A stretch of DNA of 46,496 nucleotides, from assembly GCA_002385735.1 (NCBI GenBank), contig DGEB01000067.1, positions 2,846 to 49,341 on the forward strand, in the 5' to 3' direction. Each line of letters starts with the position of its first letter. Position 1 is the stretch's first letter. The position numbers and the translations under genes are program-made. The DNA comes from Peptococcaceae bacterium UBA3937. Lineage in GTDB: Bacteria > Bacillota > Peptococcia > DRI-13 > DTU073. Below, piece after piece: positions 14,787 through 22,585 of the stretch. The notes beneath the pieces are model-generated. The model searched no databases and had not been told where the DNA came from. It saw only the letters and a program-made list of their open reading frames with translations.

Positions 14787-15620
14787 GTGAGTCTTAATAT
14801 TACCGTTTGTATTAAACCGGTCCCGGATCCGGATTATTACGACAAAATCACGATTGACCCGGTGAAAAAGACGATTACGCGGGCAGGGATTCCGACCATC
14901 ATTAATCCGGTGGATAAAAACGCGGTCGAGGCTGCTTTGCAGGTCAAGGAAAAGTTGGGGGGAAAAGTGGTGGTAATCACCATGGCCCCTCCCAATGCGG
15001 AAGAAAACCTTAGGGAGTTATTGGCGATGGGAGCGGATGAAGCGGTACTCTTAACGGACCGCGCTTTTGCCGGTGCCGATACGCTGGCTACCTCTTATGC
15101 TTTAGCCGCCGGCTTGAAAAAAAGCGGACCCTTTGATTTGGTTTTTACCGGGACCGAAAGCGCCGACGGAGCCACCTCGCAAGTGCCGGCCCAGTTGGCA
15201 GAATGGCTTGATATACCCCATCTGTGGAATGTGCAGGAATTCGAAGTGGAAGACCATACGCTGAAAGCCAAAATGAGCATGGAAAACGGCTATATCAACT
15301 ATTTAGTACAAATGCCGGCTTTGCTTGCCGTGAAGCGCAGCATCAATAAGCCCCGTTATACCACGGTAATGGGTGTGATGAAGGCCAAAAAGAAACCCTT
15401 GACCGTTTTAACGGCAGCCGATTTAGATGTGGAACCGGAAAGATTAGGATTGCAAGGCTCCCCGACCAAGGCGGGAGACATCTTTACGCCGTCTCTGGCC
15501 AGAAAAGGACAGCAACTGACCGGAGAGACGGAAGAAATCGTCGAACAACTGATTCAGGTTTTGAGAGGGGCAGGATTGAACCTCGAAAGCTTGAATGTCA
15601 ACGAGGCAGGGAGGGAATAA
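14787..15620 (+). CDS. etfB: Electron transfer flavoprotein beta subunit
   Basis: This 277-residue protein matches EtfB. It begins NITVCIKPVPDPD, has INPVDKNAVEAAL near residue 39, the GADTLATSYALAAGL segment near 96, and FTGTESADGATSQVP near 119. The GTG start at 14787 follows AGGGAGGAAG. It ends one base before the etfA start. It should form a heterodimer with EtfA and pass electrons to or from the acyl-CoA dehydrogenase directly upstream. Whether it bifurcates electrons to ferredoxin cannot be settled by eye. Confidence 0.9.
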   Translation: MSLNITVCIKPVPDPDYYDKITIDPVKKTITRAGIPTIINPVDKNAVEAALQVKEKLGGKVVVITMAPPNAEENLRELLAMGADEAVLLTDRAFAGADTLATSYALAAGLKKSGPFDLVFTGTESADGATSQVPAQLAEWLDIPHLWNVQEFEVEDHTLKAKMSMENGYINYLVQMPALLAVKRSINKPRYTTVMGVMKAKKKPLTVLTAADLDVEPERLGLQGSPTKAGDIFTPSLARKGQQLTGETEEIVEQLIQVLRGAGLNLESLNVNEAGRE

Positions 15621-15621
15621 G

Positions 15622-16626
15622 ATGACAACAAACGGTGCAGGTGGCATCTGGGTGGTTGCCGAACAGGTGGCAGGCCGGATCAATTCGGTAAGTTACGAAC
15701 TATTGAATAAAGCGCAGCAGTTAAAAAACCAGCTCCAAAAGCCGGAACCGGTGGTGGCGGTAATCTTAGGCAAGGGAGCGGAGGGGCTTGAGCAATTATC
15801 CAATTACGGGGCGGAAGAGATTATTACCGTTTTTGCAGAGGAATTGGAAATATACCAGAACGATTTGTATGTTGCCGTCTTACAAGCCCTCATTGAGGAA
15901 AAGAAACCGTCGATTGTTTTAATTGGCGCTACCGCCATCGGGCAGGACCTGGCGCCGATGCTGGGCGCCCGGTTAAAAACCGGGGTGGCCGCCCATTGTG
16001 TGGATGTCCGGATTAATGAAAACAACCAAATGGTTGCGGTGGTGCCGGCTTTCGGCGGGAAAGTACTGGGGGACATTCTTTGCCCCAATACCAGCCCCCA
16101 AATGGCTACCTTAAAACCGGGTGTCCTGGGCAAGCCTGTTCCGCTGGAGAAACCGGCAGCGGTTGTTACGGCCTTTGACCCTTCGGCGGTGCTGCAGGAA
16201 GACCAGGGCCGGATTAAGGCTTTGGAGATTGTCCGGGAAGAGCAAACCGGTGTACCGCTTGAGGAAGCAGAGGTAATTGTGGCCGGTGGCTGGGGAATTG
16301 GTTCCAGGGAAAACTGGGACTTAGTAGAGGAGTTAGCCCGGCTGTTAGGGGGCGCGGTTGGTTGCACCCGTCCGGTAGTGGACGAGCAGTGGGTCCAGAG
16401 TGAGCAGCAGATGATCGGGACCAGCGGGAAATCGGTAAGGCCGAAGGTGTATCTTGCCTTTGGGATCTCCGGTGCTACCCATCATCTTTGCGGCATGAAG
16501 GATTCCGGTTTAGTGATCAGTGTCAACAAGGATGCCACCGCTCCGATTTTTGAAGCTTCCGATGTACGGATTGTGGGCGACGCCAGGACCATATTGACCG
16601 CTTTGATCAAGCGGATCAAAGGATAG
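15622..16626 (+). CDS. etfA: Electron transfer flavoprotein alpha subunit
   Basis: This 334-residue protein matches EtfA. The C-terminal FAD domain shows GWGIGSRENWDLVEELARLL near residue 223, the CTRPVVDEQW segment, GTSGKSVRPKVYLAFGISGA and GMKDSGLVISVNKD. The adjacent QH of the usual GISGAIQH is HH here. The ATG at 15622 has GGGAGGG upstream and follows the etfB stop by one base; an in-frame ATG at 15595 lies inside etfB and is less likely. No ferredoxin domain is fused at the N-terminus. Confidence 0.9.
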   Translation: MTTNGAGGIWVVAEQVAGRINSVSYELLNKAQQLKNQLQKPEPVVAVILGKGAEGLEQLSNYGAEEIITVFAEELEIYQNDLYVAVLQALIEEKKPSIVLIGATAIGQDLAPMLGARLKTGVAAHCVDVRINENNQMVAVVPAFGGKVLGDILCPNTSPQMATLKPGVLGKPVPLEKPAAVVTAFDPSAVLQEDQGRIKALEIVREEQTGVPLEEAEVIVAGGWGIGSRENWDLVEELARLLGGAVGCTRPVVDEQWVQSEQQMIGTSGKSVRPKVYLAFGISGATHHLCGMKDSGLVISVNKDATAPIFEASDVRIVGDARTILTALIKRIKG

Positions 16627-16687
16627 AAAAACAGATACGCGTTGAGGATTAAACAAGATAAGCATTAAAGAATAAAGGAATGTTGCT

Positions 16688-18508
16688 ATGGACATCCAAA
16701 GAACTGCAACAGATGTACTGGTAATCGGGGGTGGCGGGGCAGGCGCCCGGGCGGCGCTGGCCGCGGCGGAAAATGGGGTAGCCGTAACGATCGTGTGCAA
16801 AGAATTAATTGCCCGTTCCGGCTCGACCCCCATGGCCAGTTGGGGTTTTGCCGCCTCCTTCGGGCATGCTGACCCGGCCGATTCCCCCCGGCAACATTTT
16901 TTGGATACCTTGCGGGAAGGACGCTTTCTATCGGACCAGGACTTAGCGGAAACGCTGGCCCTCAAAGCGCCGGAAGCGGCGCAAGAGTTAGAAAATTATG
17001 GCTTAAGGATTCGCAAAAAAGAGGACGGTCGTTATGAACAGATTATTGTTCCCGGCGAAACTTACCCCCGTTCCTTAATTATTGAAGGCGGCGGGCGCCG
17101 GATTATTCAAGTGCTGCGGGAACAATTGCGCAAGTACCCGCAGGTAACCGTCCTGGAAGACACGTTGATTATCGGTTTGCTACAGCAGGAAAAGGAAGTA
17201 ACCGGGGCGTGGGGCTTTAATTTCCGGGAAGGAGCGCTGGTCTTGCTTGAAGCAGGCGCCGTAATCCTGGCCACCGGCGGAAACGGAGGACTGTGGGGCT
17301 TCAGCGACAATCCTTCCGGCAATATCGGCGACGGCCACTATTTGGCTTACCAGGCCGGAGCAAGTCTCGTCGACCTGGAGCAGATGCTTTTTTATCCCAT
17401 GGTGGTAATTGACCCGCCGGATGCTCAGGGAACCTTGCTTGATTATGAAGTCTGTATCGACCCGGCCTTTTGTGACGGCAAGCTCTTTAACGGGCAGGGG
17501 GAAGAATTCCTGAGCACCAAGGCCCTGCCGGCCCGGGACGAACTGCTGAAAGCAATTAGCCGGGAGATCCGGCAAGGTCGCGGGTCGCCCCATGGCGGGG
17601 TGTATCTTGATTTGCGCTGTTCGTCCAAGTCCAGGGAAGAAAAGGAAAAGATCGCCAAGACGATGCTCAGCGCCTATCCCTATTTTAAGGAACTGGGAAT
17701 TGATTTGCTGGCCAGGCCGGTGGAAATAGCTCCCGCCGCCCATTATGCCCTGGGTGGAATTCAGATTGATTCCACCTGCCGGACAGGTGTACCGGGGCTT
17801 TTTGCCGCCGGAGAGGTAACCGGCAATATCCACGGTGCTAACCGGATTTCCGGCAATGCCTTGGCGGAAACCCAGGTCTTTGGCAAAATCGCCGGGGAAA
17901 GCGCGGCCGAGTACGCCCGGCGAAAGAAGGCGGAAGGGCAGGGGAAGGAACGCCAGGGGCGAAAGGCGCGCCAGGAGCAAGTTAAAGCCGTTCAAGAACG
18001 GTTGGCAGAGTGGTTCGATTTCACGGACGTCAACAGAGGGGGCAGGTTATCTTGTCAAACAGAGGTATTCCCCCCAATTAAAACGTCTTTCCAAGCTAAA
18101 AGATCTCCCCACGCGCTCAAACAGCGGATTCGGGAAATCATGGATCAGGCTTTGGGTTACGGCCGGAGCGAAGAGGGCTTGCAAAGGGCAAGACAAGAGC
18201 TGCAACAGCTTGAAGCCGTCGTTCCCCAGTTGCCCGTGCCCAGTGGCGGGGTGTTCAACCTGGCTTTGCTGGATGCCCTGGAGGGGAAGATGATGCTGGA
18301 AGTGGCAAGGCTGGTCTGTACAGCCGCTTTAGCCAGGAAAGAAACCCGCGGCCATCATTACCGGGAAGATTACCCGCAAATGGACGAAGGCACGGCCAGG
18401 CATACGGTGCTCGCGGCCATGGAGGGGGAAATGGTTGTAAAACTACAGTCGGCTCGCCAAGCTTCCGGCTTATGGGAGTCAGCGGCAAAGGAGGAGCGAA
18501 GCCCTTGA
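16688..18508 (+). CDS. FAD-dependent fumarate reductase/succinate dehydrogenase A-like flavoprotein
   Basis: This 606-residue protein has an N-terminal FAD-binding fold with VIGGGGAGARAALAA near residues 12-26, a capping domain, His352 in APAAHYALGG, and the FAD-contact motif HGANRISGNALAET (382-395). The C-terminal helical domain typical of SdhA/FrdA/L-aspartate oxidase is present. Substrate could be fumarate, another enoate or aspartate. No membrane anchor is encoded nearby. A partner [2Fe-2S] protein is at 12103-12432, so a soluble two-subunit electron-transfer enzyme is likely. It may re-oxidise or supply electrons for the acyl-CoA dehydrogenase/Etf system. Its stop overlaps the next gene by one base. 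Confidence 0.82.
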   Translation: MDIQRTATDVLVIGGGGAGARAALAAAENGVAVTIVCKELIARSGSTPMASWGFAASFGHADPADSPRQHFLDTLREGRFLSDQDLAETLALKAPEAAQELENYGLRIRKKEDGRYEQIIVPGETYPRSLIIEGGGRRIIQVLREQLRKYPQVTVLEDTLIIGLLQQEKEVTGAWGFNFREGALVLLEAGAVILATGGNGGLWGFSDNPSGNIGDGHYLAYQAGASLVDLEQMLFYPMVVIDPPDAQGTLLDYEVCIDPAFCDGKLFNGQGEEFLSTKALPARDELLKAISREIRQGRGSPHGGVYLDLRCSSKSREEKEKIAKTMLSAYPYFKELGIDLLARPVEIAPAAHYALGGIQIDSTCRTGVPGLFAAGEVTGNIHGANRISGNALAETQVFGKIAGESAAEYARRKKAEGQGKERQGRKARQEQVKAVQERLAEWFDFTDVNRGGRLSCQTEVFPPIKTSFQAKRSPHALKQRIREIMDQALGYGRSEEGLQRARQELQQLEAVVPQLPVPSGGVFNLALLDALEGKMMLEVARLVCTAALARKETRGHHYREDYPQMDEGTARHTVLAAMEGEMVVKLQSARQASGLWESAAKEERSP

Positions 18509-19671
18509 TGAACATTTTTGATTATATCAAGTTGGAGGATATCGTAAATTTTACGCAGCGGCTGGTCCAAACCCCCAGTGAAAGCGGCCAGGAAAAGGCC
18601 GTAGCGCAAGTAATTGCCCGGGAAATGAAGAGATTAGCTTTTGATGAAGTCCAGGTGGATGCCTTAAATAACGTCATCGGCCGTCTGAAAGGGGATGGCA
18701 CCGGGCCCAGTCTGCTCCTGAACGGCCATATTGATCATGCGGAGCCGGGGGCCATGCCCGAGCCTTACTCCGGGAAAATCATGGACGGAAGCCGGTTTGG
18801 GGTTCCCGAGCCGGTCCTTTACGGTCGGGGAGCGGTTGATATGAAGGGCGCCATTGCGTGTATGGTCTATGCTGCCGCGGCCATGAAAAAGGCCGGGATG
18901 AAATTAAAAGGCGATGTGATTGTGGCAGGCAATCCTTTTGAGGAGGAGAGCGCCGCCCAAGGGGTACTCTATATGCTGGATCATGATAATGTTAAGGCGG
19001 ACTATGCCATTTGCGGTGAGGCTACCAATTTGAATGTTTACGTGGGACACCGGGGGAATGCCGAAGTTAAGATTACCGTAAAGGGCAGGATGAGTCATGC
19101 CTCCAATCCCGGTCGGGGGGTAAATGCGGTGGTCAAGGGCGCCGAATTAATCACTTATCTTTTGCAGCATTACCGGTTGCCCAAGCACGATTTACTCGGA
19201 GACTGCACGGTAACAATCCTTGATTTTGTCACCCACACCACAAGAAAAGCCCCGGTGGTGCCGGATTGTTGTGAGATTTACGTGGATCGTCGCTTTTTGC
19301 CCGGGGAAACCCAGGAACAAATTCTGCAGGAATTCCGGGCTTTAATCAAGCAGGCGCAAACGCAAATCAGCGATTTGGATGCCGAACCGGAGCTTACCAA
19401 ATGGGGGATTGCGTTTTATACACCGCCGGAAGAGCTCATTGTTCAAAAGTTAAGAGTGGCCCGGCGCAAGGTGATGGGGGAAGGAGGTGAATTGGCGGCC
19501 TGGGTTTTTGGCACCGACGGGGCCTTTGTAGCGGACCGGGGTATTCCTACCGTCGGCTTTGGCCCCGGCGACGAATACTTCGCCCATACCCCGGAAGATC
19601 ATCTTCCCATTAGTCATCTGGAGATCGCGACCAAAGTTTATGCGCAGACCATCCTGGAAGTTTGCGGTTAA
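18508..19671 (+). CDS. M20 family deacylase, ArgE/DapE/YgeY-like; second candidate N-acetyl-diaminobutyrate deacetylase
   Basis: This 387-residue protein has the M20 metal-site pattern: His74 and Asp76 in NGHIDH, Asp111 in GAVDMKG, Glu145-147 in the FEEES stretch, and a late His in DEYFAHTPEDHL. It resembles acetylornithine deacetylase / succinyl-diaminopimelate desuccinylase and the YgeY type. N-alpha-acetyl-diaminobutyrate is acetylornithine shortened by one carbon, so this enzyme is the better chemical match for the alpha-acetyl product of ectoine hydrolysis. I take the ATG at 18508, overlapping the upstream stop (TGATG), with AAGGAGGAG upstream; TTG at 18505 is also possible. A dipeptidase role cannot be excluded. 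Confidence 0.82.
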   Translation: MNIFDYIKLEDIVNFTQRLVQTPSESGQEKAVAQVIAREMKRLAFDEVQVDALNNVIGRLKGDGTGPSLLLNGHIDHAEPGAMPEPYSGKIMDGSRFGVPEPVLYGRGAVDMKGAIACMVYAAAAMKKAGMKLKGDVIVAGNPFEEESAAQGVLYMLDHDNVKADYAICGEATNLNVYVGHRGNAEVKITVKGRMSHASNPGRGVNAVVKGAELITYLLQHYRLPKHDLLGDCTVTILDFVTHTTRKAPVVPDCCEIYVDRRFLPGETQEQILQEFRALIKQAQTQISDLDAEPELTKWGIAFYTPPEELIVQKLRVARRKVMGEGGELAAWVFGTDGAFVADRGIPTVGFGPGDEYFAHTPEDHLPISHLEIATKVYAQTILEVCG

Positions 19672-19727
19672 CCGCGGAGGTGGGTACAGGGTTCAGGCAT
19701 AATTACAGATGAGAGGAGAGCAAAAAG

Positions 19728-20714
19728 ATGCAATTATCAGCAGAAGCGCAAAAATACCTGATGCAGGCTAAGCAAATCGCCAGTGGGGTGCCGGATGAGG
19801 CGGATATCAAGTTGGCTCAAATCATGGGCGACTGGCGCGAAATGGATCAAATCGACCTGGCTGTTCTGGGTATTCCTTTTGACACTTCCGTCATGCTTCG
19901 TCCCGGTTGCCGTTTTGGTCCCGATAGCATTCGGGATGGTTTTTTCCTTTCTAATATTTATGAACCCGGATATGATTACGATTTAAGCGGTTTGAAGATT
20001 ACCGATTTTGGCAATATTGATGTGATTTACACGGATGTACTGGAAACCCACCGGCGGGTGGAACTTGTTCTTTCCGAGATTATCAAAGGAGGAGCTACGC
20101 CGTTGGTATTAGGCGGGGACCATGGGCTCACTTATCCCAACGTAAAAGCGCTCCTCAACAATCTGGAAGGCAACGTAGGGATTATCATGTTTGACGGACA
20201 TTTGGATGTCCGAACAGACCAACACGGGATGATTTCCAGCGGCACGCCTTTCCGCCGGTTAATGGAAGAACCGGAGCCGAACCCTTTAAAGCCGAAGAAC
20301 CTGGTGGAAATCGGGATCAATGGTTGGTTGGCTTCCAAGAAGTACGGCGACTTCTGCAAAGAAAAAGGGATCACCATCTTCCCGGCCCGGGAGGTACATA
20401 AACGGGGGATTGAGGAAATTGTGCAGGAAGCGCTGGAGATTGCCAGTGACGGGACGGATGCCATCTGGATTAGCTTTGATATAGATGGTTTGGATTTAGC
20501 TTATGCGCCCGGCACTTGTGCACCCAATCCCGGTGGATTAACGGCCCATCAGGCCCTGGAAGCGATTTGGACCATCGGCCAGCACCCGCTCTGCCGGGGG
20601 ATGGATTTGCTGGAAGTTTCGCCGCCCTGGGACTTGCATAATATTACTTCGATTATGGCGGCCGCTTTAGCCATGAACTTTATCGGCGCCACGAAAAAAC
20701 GCATTTACGGTTAA
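19728..20714 (+). CDS. Ureohydrolase (arginase/agmatinase) superfamily enzyme of unknown substrate
   Basis: This 328-residue protein keeps the binuclear metal ligands of the family: His132 in GGDHG, Asp156, His158 and Asp160 in FDGHLD, and Asp251 and Asp253 in SFDIDGLD. Substrate-side positions differ from agmatinase: GGDHS is GGDHG, DAHxD is DGHLD, and the Gly/Thr/Pro/Glu stretch after the last Asp is GTCAPNPGG. Arginine, agmatine and guanidinobutyrate catabolic partners are absent. The family hydrolyses C-N bonds of guanidino and formimino groups. Because ectoine is a cyclic amidine, action on an amidine in this pathway is conceivable but unproven. Start ATG at 19728 after GAGAGGAG. Confidence 0.8.
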   Translation: MQLSAEAQKYLMQAKQIASGVPDEADIKLAQIMGDWREMDQIDLAVLGIPFDTSVMLRPGCRFGPDSIRDGFFLSNIYEPGYDYDLSGLKITDFGNIDVIYTDVLETHRRVELVLSEIIKGGATPLVLGGDHGLTYPNVKALLNNLEGNVGIIMFDGHLDVRTDQHGMISSGTPFRRLMEEPEPNPLKPKNLVEIGINGWLASKKYGDFCKEKGITIFPAREVHKRGIEEIVQEALEIASDGTDAIWISFDIDGLDLAYAPGTCAPNPGGLTAHQALEAIWTIGQHPLCRGMDLLEVSPPWDLHNITSIMAAALAMNFIGATKKRIYG

Positions 20715-20724
20715 AGTTTGATAT

Positions 20725-20790
20725 GAGTTTCCTTGCTGCTATCCCTGCTATTCCTCTACCTCCCTCAAGAGGGATGCGGCAGGGAAACTC
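20725..20790 (+). terminator. Long hairpin after the catabolic genes
   Basis: GAGTTTCCTTGCTGC (20725-20739) pairs with GCGGCAGGGAAACTC (20776-20790) along 15 bp including two G-U pairs. CCCTC (20762-20766) and GAGGG (20769-20773) form an inner hairpin. The sequence after it is CTTAATTT, so termination is plausible but the T tract is weak. Confidence 0.5.
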
Positions 20791-20904
20791 CTTAATTTAA
20801 ACCGGTCTGGACCAGAGAAAAAAGCTCCTTTTAAAAAAATGGCGTTGTTATGAAATATATGATAGAATTTTAATAAAAAATAATAATCAGGAACGGAGAG
20901 GCTT

Positions 20905-21711
20905 ATGAATCAGGTAAGAAGCTTGGAGACGGTCAACCAGGGAGAAGAAACGCCTTATTATGTGATTAATTCAGTTATCAGAACCTTGGAAATCATCAAT
21001 TGCTTAAGTCAATTGGGGGAAGCCAGTGTTTCCGATGTGAGCAACTGTCTCAAAATGACCAAAAGCACCATCCATCGTTTCTTGGCCAGTATGAAGTATG
21101 CAGGTTTTCTGGAACAGAATCCCGAAAATCAGAAATACCGGTTGTCCATAAAGCTGTTTGAGATCGGCAACCGGGTCATTGGTCGCCTCAATATCAGCGA
21201 GATTGCCAAACCGATTATGCTGGAACTGGCGGAAAAAACCGGAGAAACGGTTAATCTGGCCATTTTAGACGGCTTTGAGGTTGTTTACATTGAAAAATGT
21301 GTGAGTCAGAACTGTTTGCGAATGGACTGTGACATTGGCGGAAGAGACCCGGCGTACTGCACGGGGTTAGGCAAGGCCATGCTGGCCTTTTTGCCGGAAG
21401 AGGAGCTTGACCGGCATTTGGCTTCCGAAAAGCTGCAGGCAAAAACGATCAATACGATTACCGTTCCGCAAGCGCTCAAAGCAGAACTAAAGACGATTCG
21501 GGAAAACGGTTATGCGGTGGATAAGGAAGAATTAATCCAGGGCATTAACTGCCTGGCGGCGCCCATTCGGAACAATGAGAACAAGGTAGTGGCGGCGATC
21601 AGTATTTCGGCACCTAAGGTCAGGGTGAACAAGATGGTTTTTGAAGCGAACAAGCAGCTTTTGTTGGAGGCGGCCCAGTTGATTTCCAGGAAAATGGGCG
21701 CCAAAGTATAA
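20905..21711 (+). CDS. IclR-family transcriptional regulator
   Basis: This 268-residue protein has an N-terminal winged helix-turn-helix (about residues 18-80, with SDVSNCLKMTKSTIHRFLAS) and a C-terminal IclR effector domain (about 85-265, with CTGLGKAMLAFLPEEE and GINCLAAPIR). IclR proteins bind small metabolites and control nearby catabolic genes. As the last gene of the catabolic locus, it probably controls it, perhaps sensing ectoine or a diaminobutyrate derivative. Proteobacterial ectoine clusters use the unrelated MocR-type EnuR. Start ATG at 20905 after ACGGAGAG. A weak promoter may lie at 20845-20874 (TTGTTA, 18 bp, TTTAAT). Confidence 0.88.
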   Translation: MNQVRSLETVNQGEETPYYVINSVIRTLEIINCLSQLGEASVSDVSNCLKMTKSTIHRFLASMKYAGFLEQNPENQKYRLSIKLFEIGNRVIGRLNISEIAKPIMLELAEKTGETVNLAILDGFEVVYIEKCVSQNCLRMDCDIGGRDPAYCTGLGKAMLAFLPEEELDRHLASEKLQAKTINTITVPQALKAELKTIRENGYAVDKEELIQGINCLAAPIRNNENKVVAAISISAPKVRVNKMVFEANKQLLLEAAQLISRKMGAKV

Positions 21712-21786
21712 GCACAAGCAGATCGAATTTTGCGAAACGAGGGTATTAAAAAAGAAGGTATCAAAAAGAGATGAGGACAAAGAGCT

Positions 21787-21828
21787 AAAGATTCTCTCAT
21801 TAGTGATGATAATGAGAGAATCTTTTTT
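21787..21828 (+). terminator. Strong rho-independent terminator
   Basis: AAAGATTCTCTCATTA (21787-21802) pairs perfectly with TAATGAGAGAATCTTT (21810-21825), followed by more T. It ends the catabolic locus. The remaining gap to 22000 shows no gene. Confidence 0.9.
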
Positions 21829-22002
21829 GCTTTTAGGCCGCTTTTAGTAAGCAGAGGAAGAAAGCCCCGTCCAAAAAGAGGATGTACTGGTAGTTAAAGG
21901 GATAGGTTAGCTTAAATTATTTAAACTGTGTAATTAATTACGCAATAAATAAAAAATAATTTTTATAAATAGAAGGAAATTTTAAATGGAAAGCGAATTA
22001 TA

Positions 22003-22046
22003 GTGGTATACGGTGGAGCAAAGTGGTATAATGTGGAGTGAAGTGG
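22003..22046 (+). promoter_or_regulatory. dcw promoter with five MraZ boxes
   Basis: GTGG occurs at 22003, 22013, 22023, 22033 and 22043, exactly 10 bp apart. This matches the known MraZ operator, repeated GTGG-type boxes one helical turn apart. An extended -10 element TGGTATAAT (22024-22032) lies inside the array, and no good -35 is seen. MraZ bound here would cover the promoter, so autorepression of mraZ and the following division genes is expected. Confidence 0.85.
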
Positions 22047-22055
22047 TTGAGTTCT

Positions 22056-22094
22056 TCCGAAAATCGAAAATTTGTTCGTTTTTCGAATTTCGGA
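22056..22094 (+). other. Hairpin in the mraZ leader
   Basis: TCCGAAAATCGAAAA (22056-22070) and TTTTCGAATTTCGGA (22080-22094) can pair with one mismatch in the untranslated leader between promoter and mraZ. It might influence translation or stability. Confidence 0.4.
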
Positions 22095-22136
22095 TTTCGA
22101 ATGAGCTTGAACTGGTAGGGATGGAGGTGAGGCAGC

Positions 22137-22574
22137 GTGTTTACAGGCGAATATCAGCATAGCATTGATGAAAAAGGACGCTTTTGTATGCCGGCGAAGT
22201 TCCGGGGCGCCCTGGGCGATTGGCTGATGATTACCAAGGGTTTGGACGGCTGTCTCTTTGTCTATACCAGAAGCGAATGGATGGCTTTGGAGGAAAAATT
22301 AAGGCAGTTGCCTTTTACCAATAGCAACGCCCGGGCTTTTGCCCGTTTTATCCTGGGTGGAGCGATCGAATACGAGATTGACCGGCAAGGACGGATTCTC
22401 CTTTCCGCGCACTTAAGAGAATATGCCGAAATCAACAAAGACATCGTAATTGTAGGGGTAGGCACCCGGATTGAAATCTGGAGCAAGGAAAAATGGGAGG
22501 TTTATAACAAAAAAGCTGAGGAAAGCTATGAAGAACTGGCGGAGAAGATGGTGGAGTTGGACTTGGGATTCTGA
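22137..22574 (+). CDS. mraZ: Transcriptional regulator MraZ
   Basis: This 145-residue protein has two SpoVT/AbrB-like MraZ domains, each with the DxxxR motif: Asp11-Arg15 (DEKGR) and Asp82-Arg86 (DRQGR). MraZ forms a ring and represses its own operon through GTGG boxes, which are present upstream. The GTG start at 22137 has GGAGGTGA upstream and gives the usual MFTGEYQHSID beginning. It lies 11 nt before rsmH. Confidence 0.95.
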   Translation: MFTGEYQHSIDEKGRFCMPAKFRGALGDWLMITKGLDGCLFVYTRSEWMALEEKLRQLPFTNSNARAFARFILGGAIEYEIDRQGRILLSAHLREYAEINKDIVIVGVGTRIEIWSKEKWEVYNKKAEESYEELAEKMVELDLGF

Positions 22575-22585
22575 GGTGACTAGAA

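Noticed and set aside
17180..17995. 271-codon minus-strand frame opposite the flavoprotein gene
   Set aside because: It is a shadow of a well-conserved flavoprotein; no start signal or family resemblance.
19728..20714. Agmatinase in arginine/polyamine catabolism
   Set aside because: Substrate-side motifs differ, and no arginine decarboxylase, putrescine or guanidinobutyrate genes accompany it.
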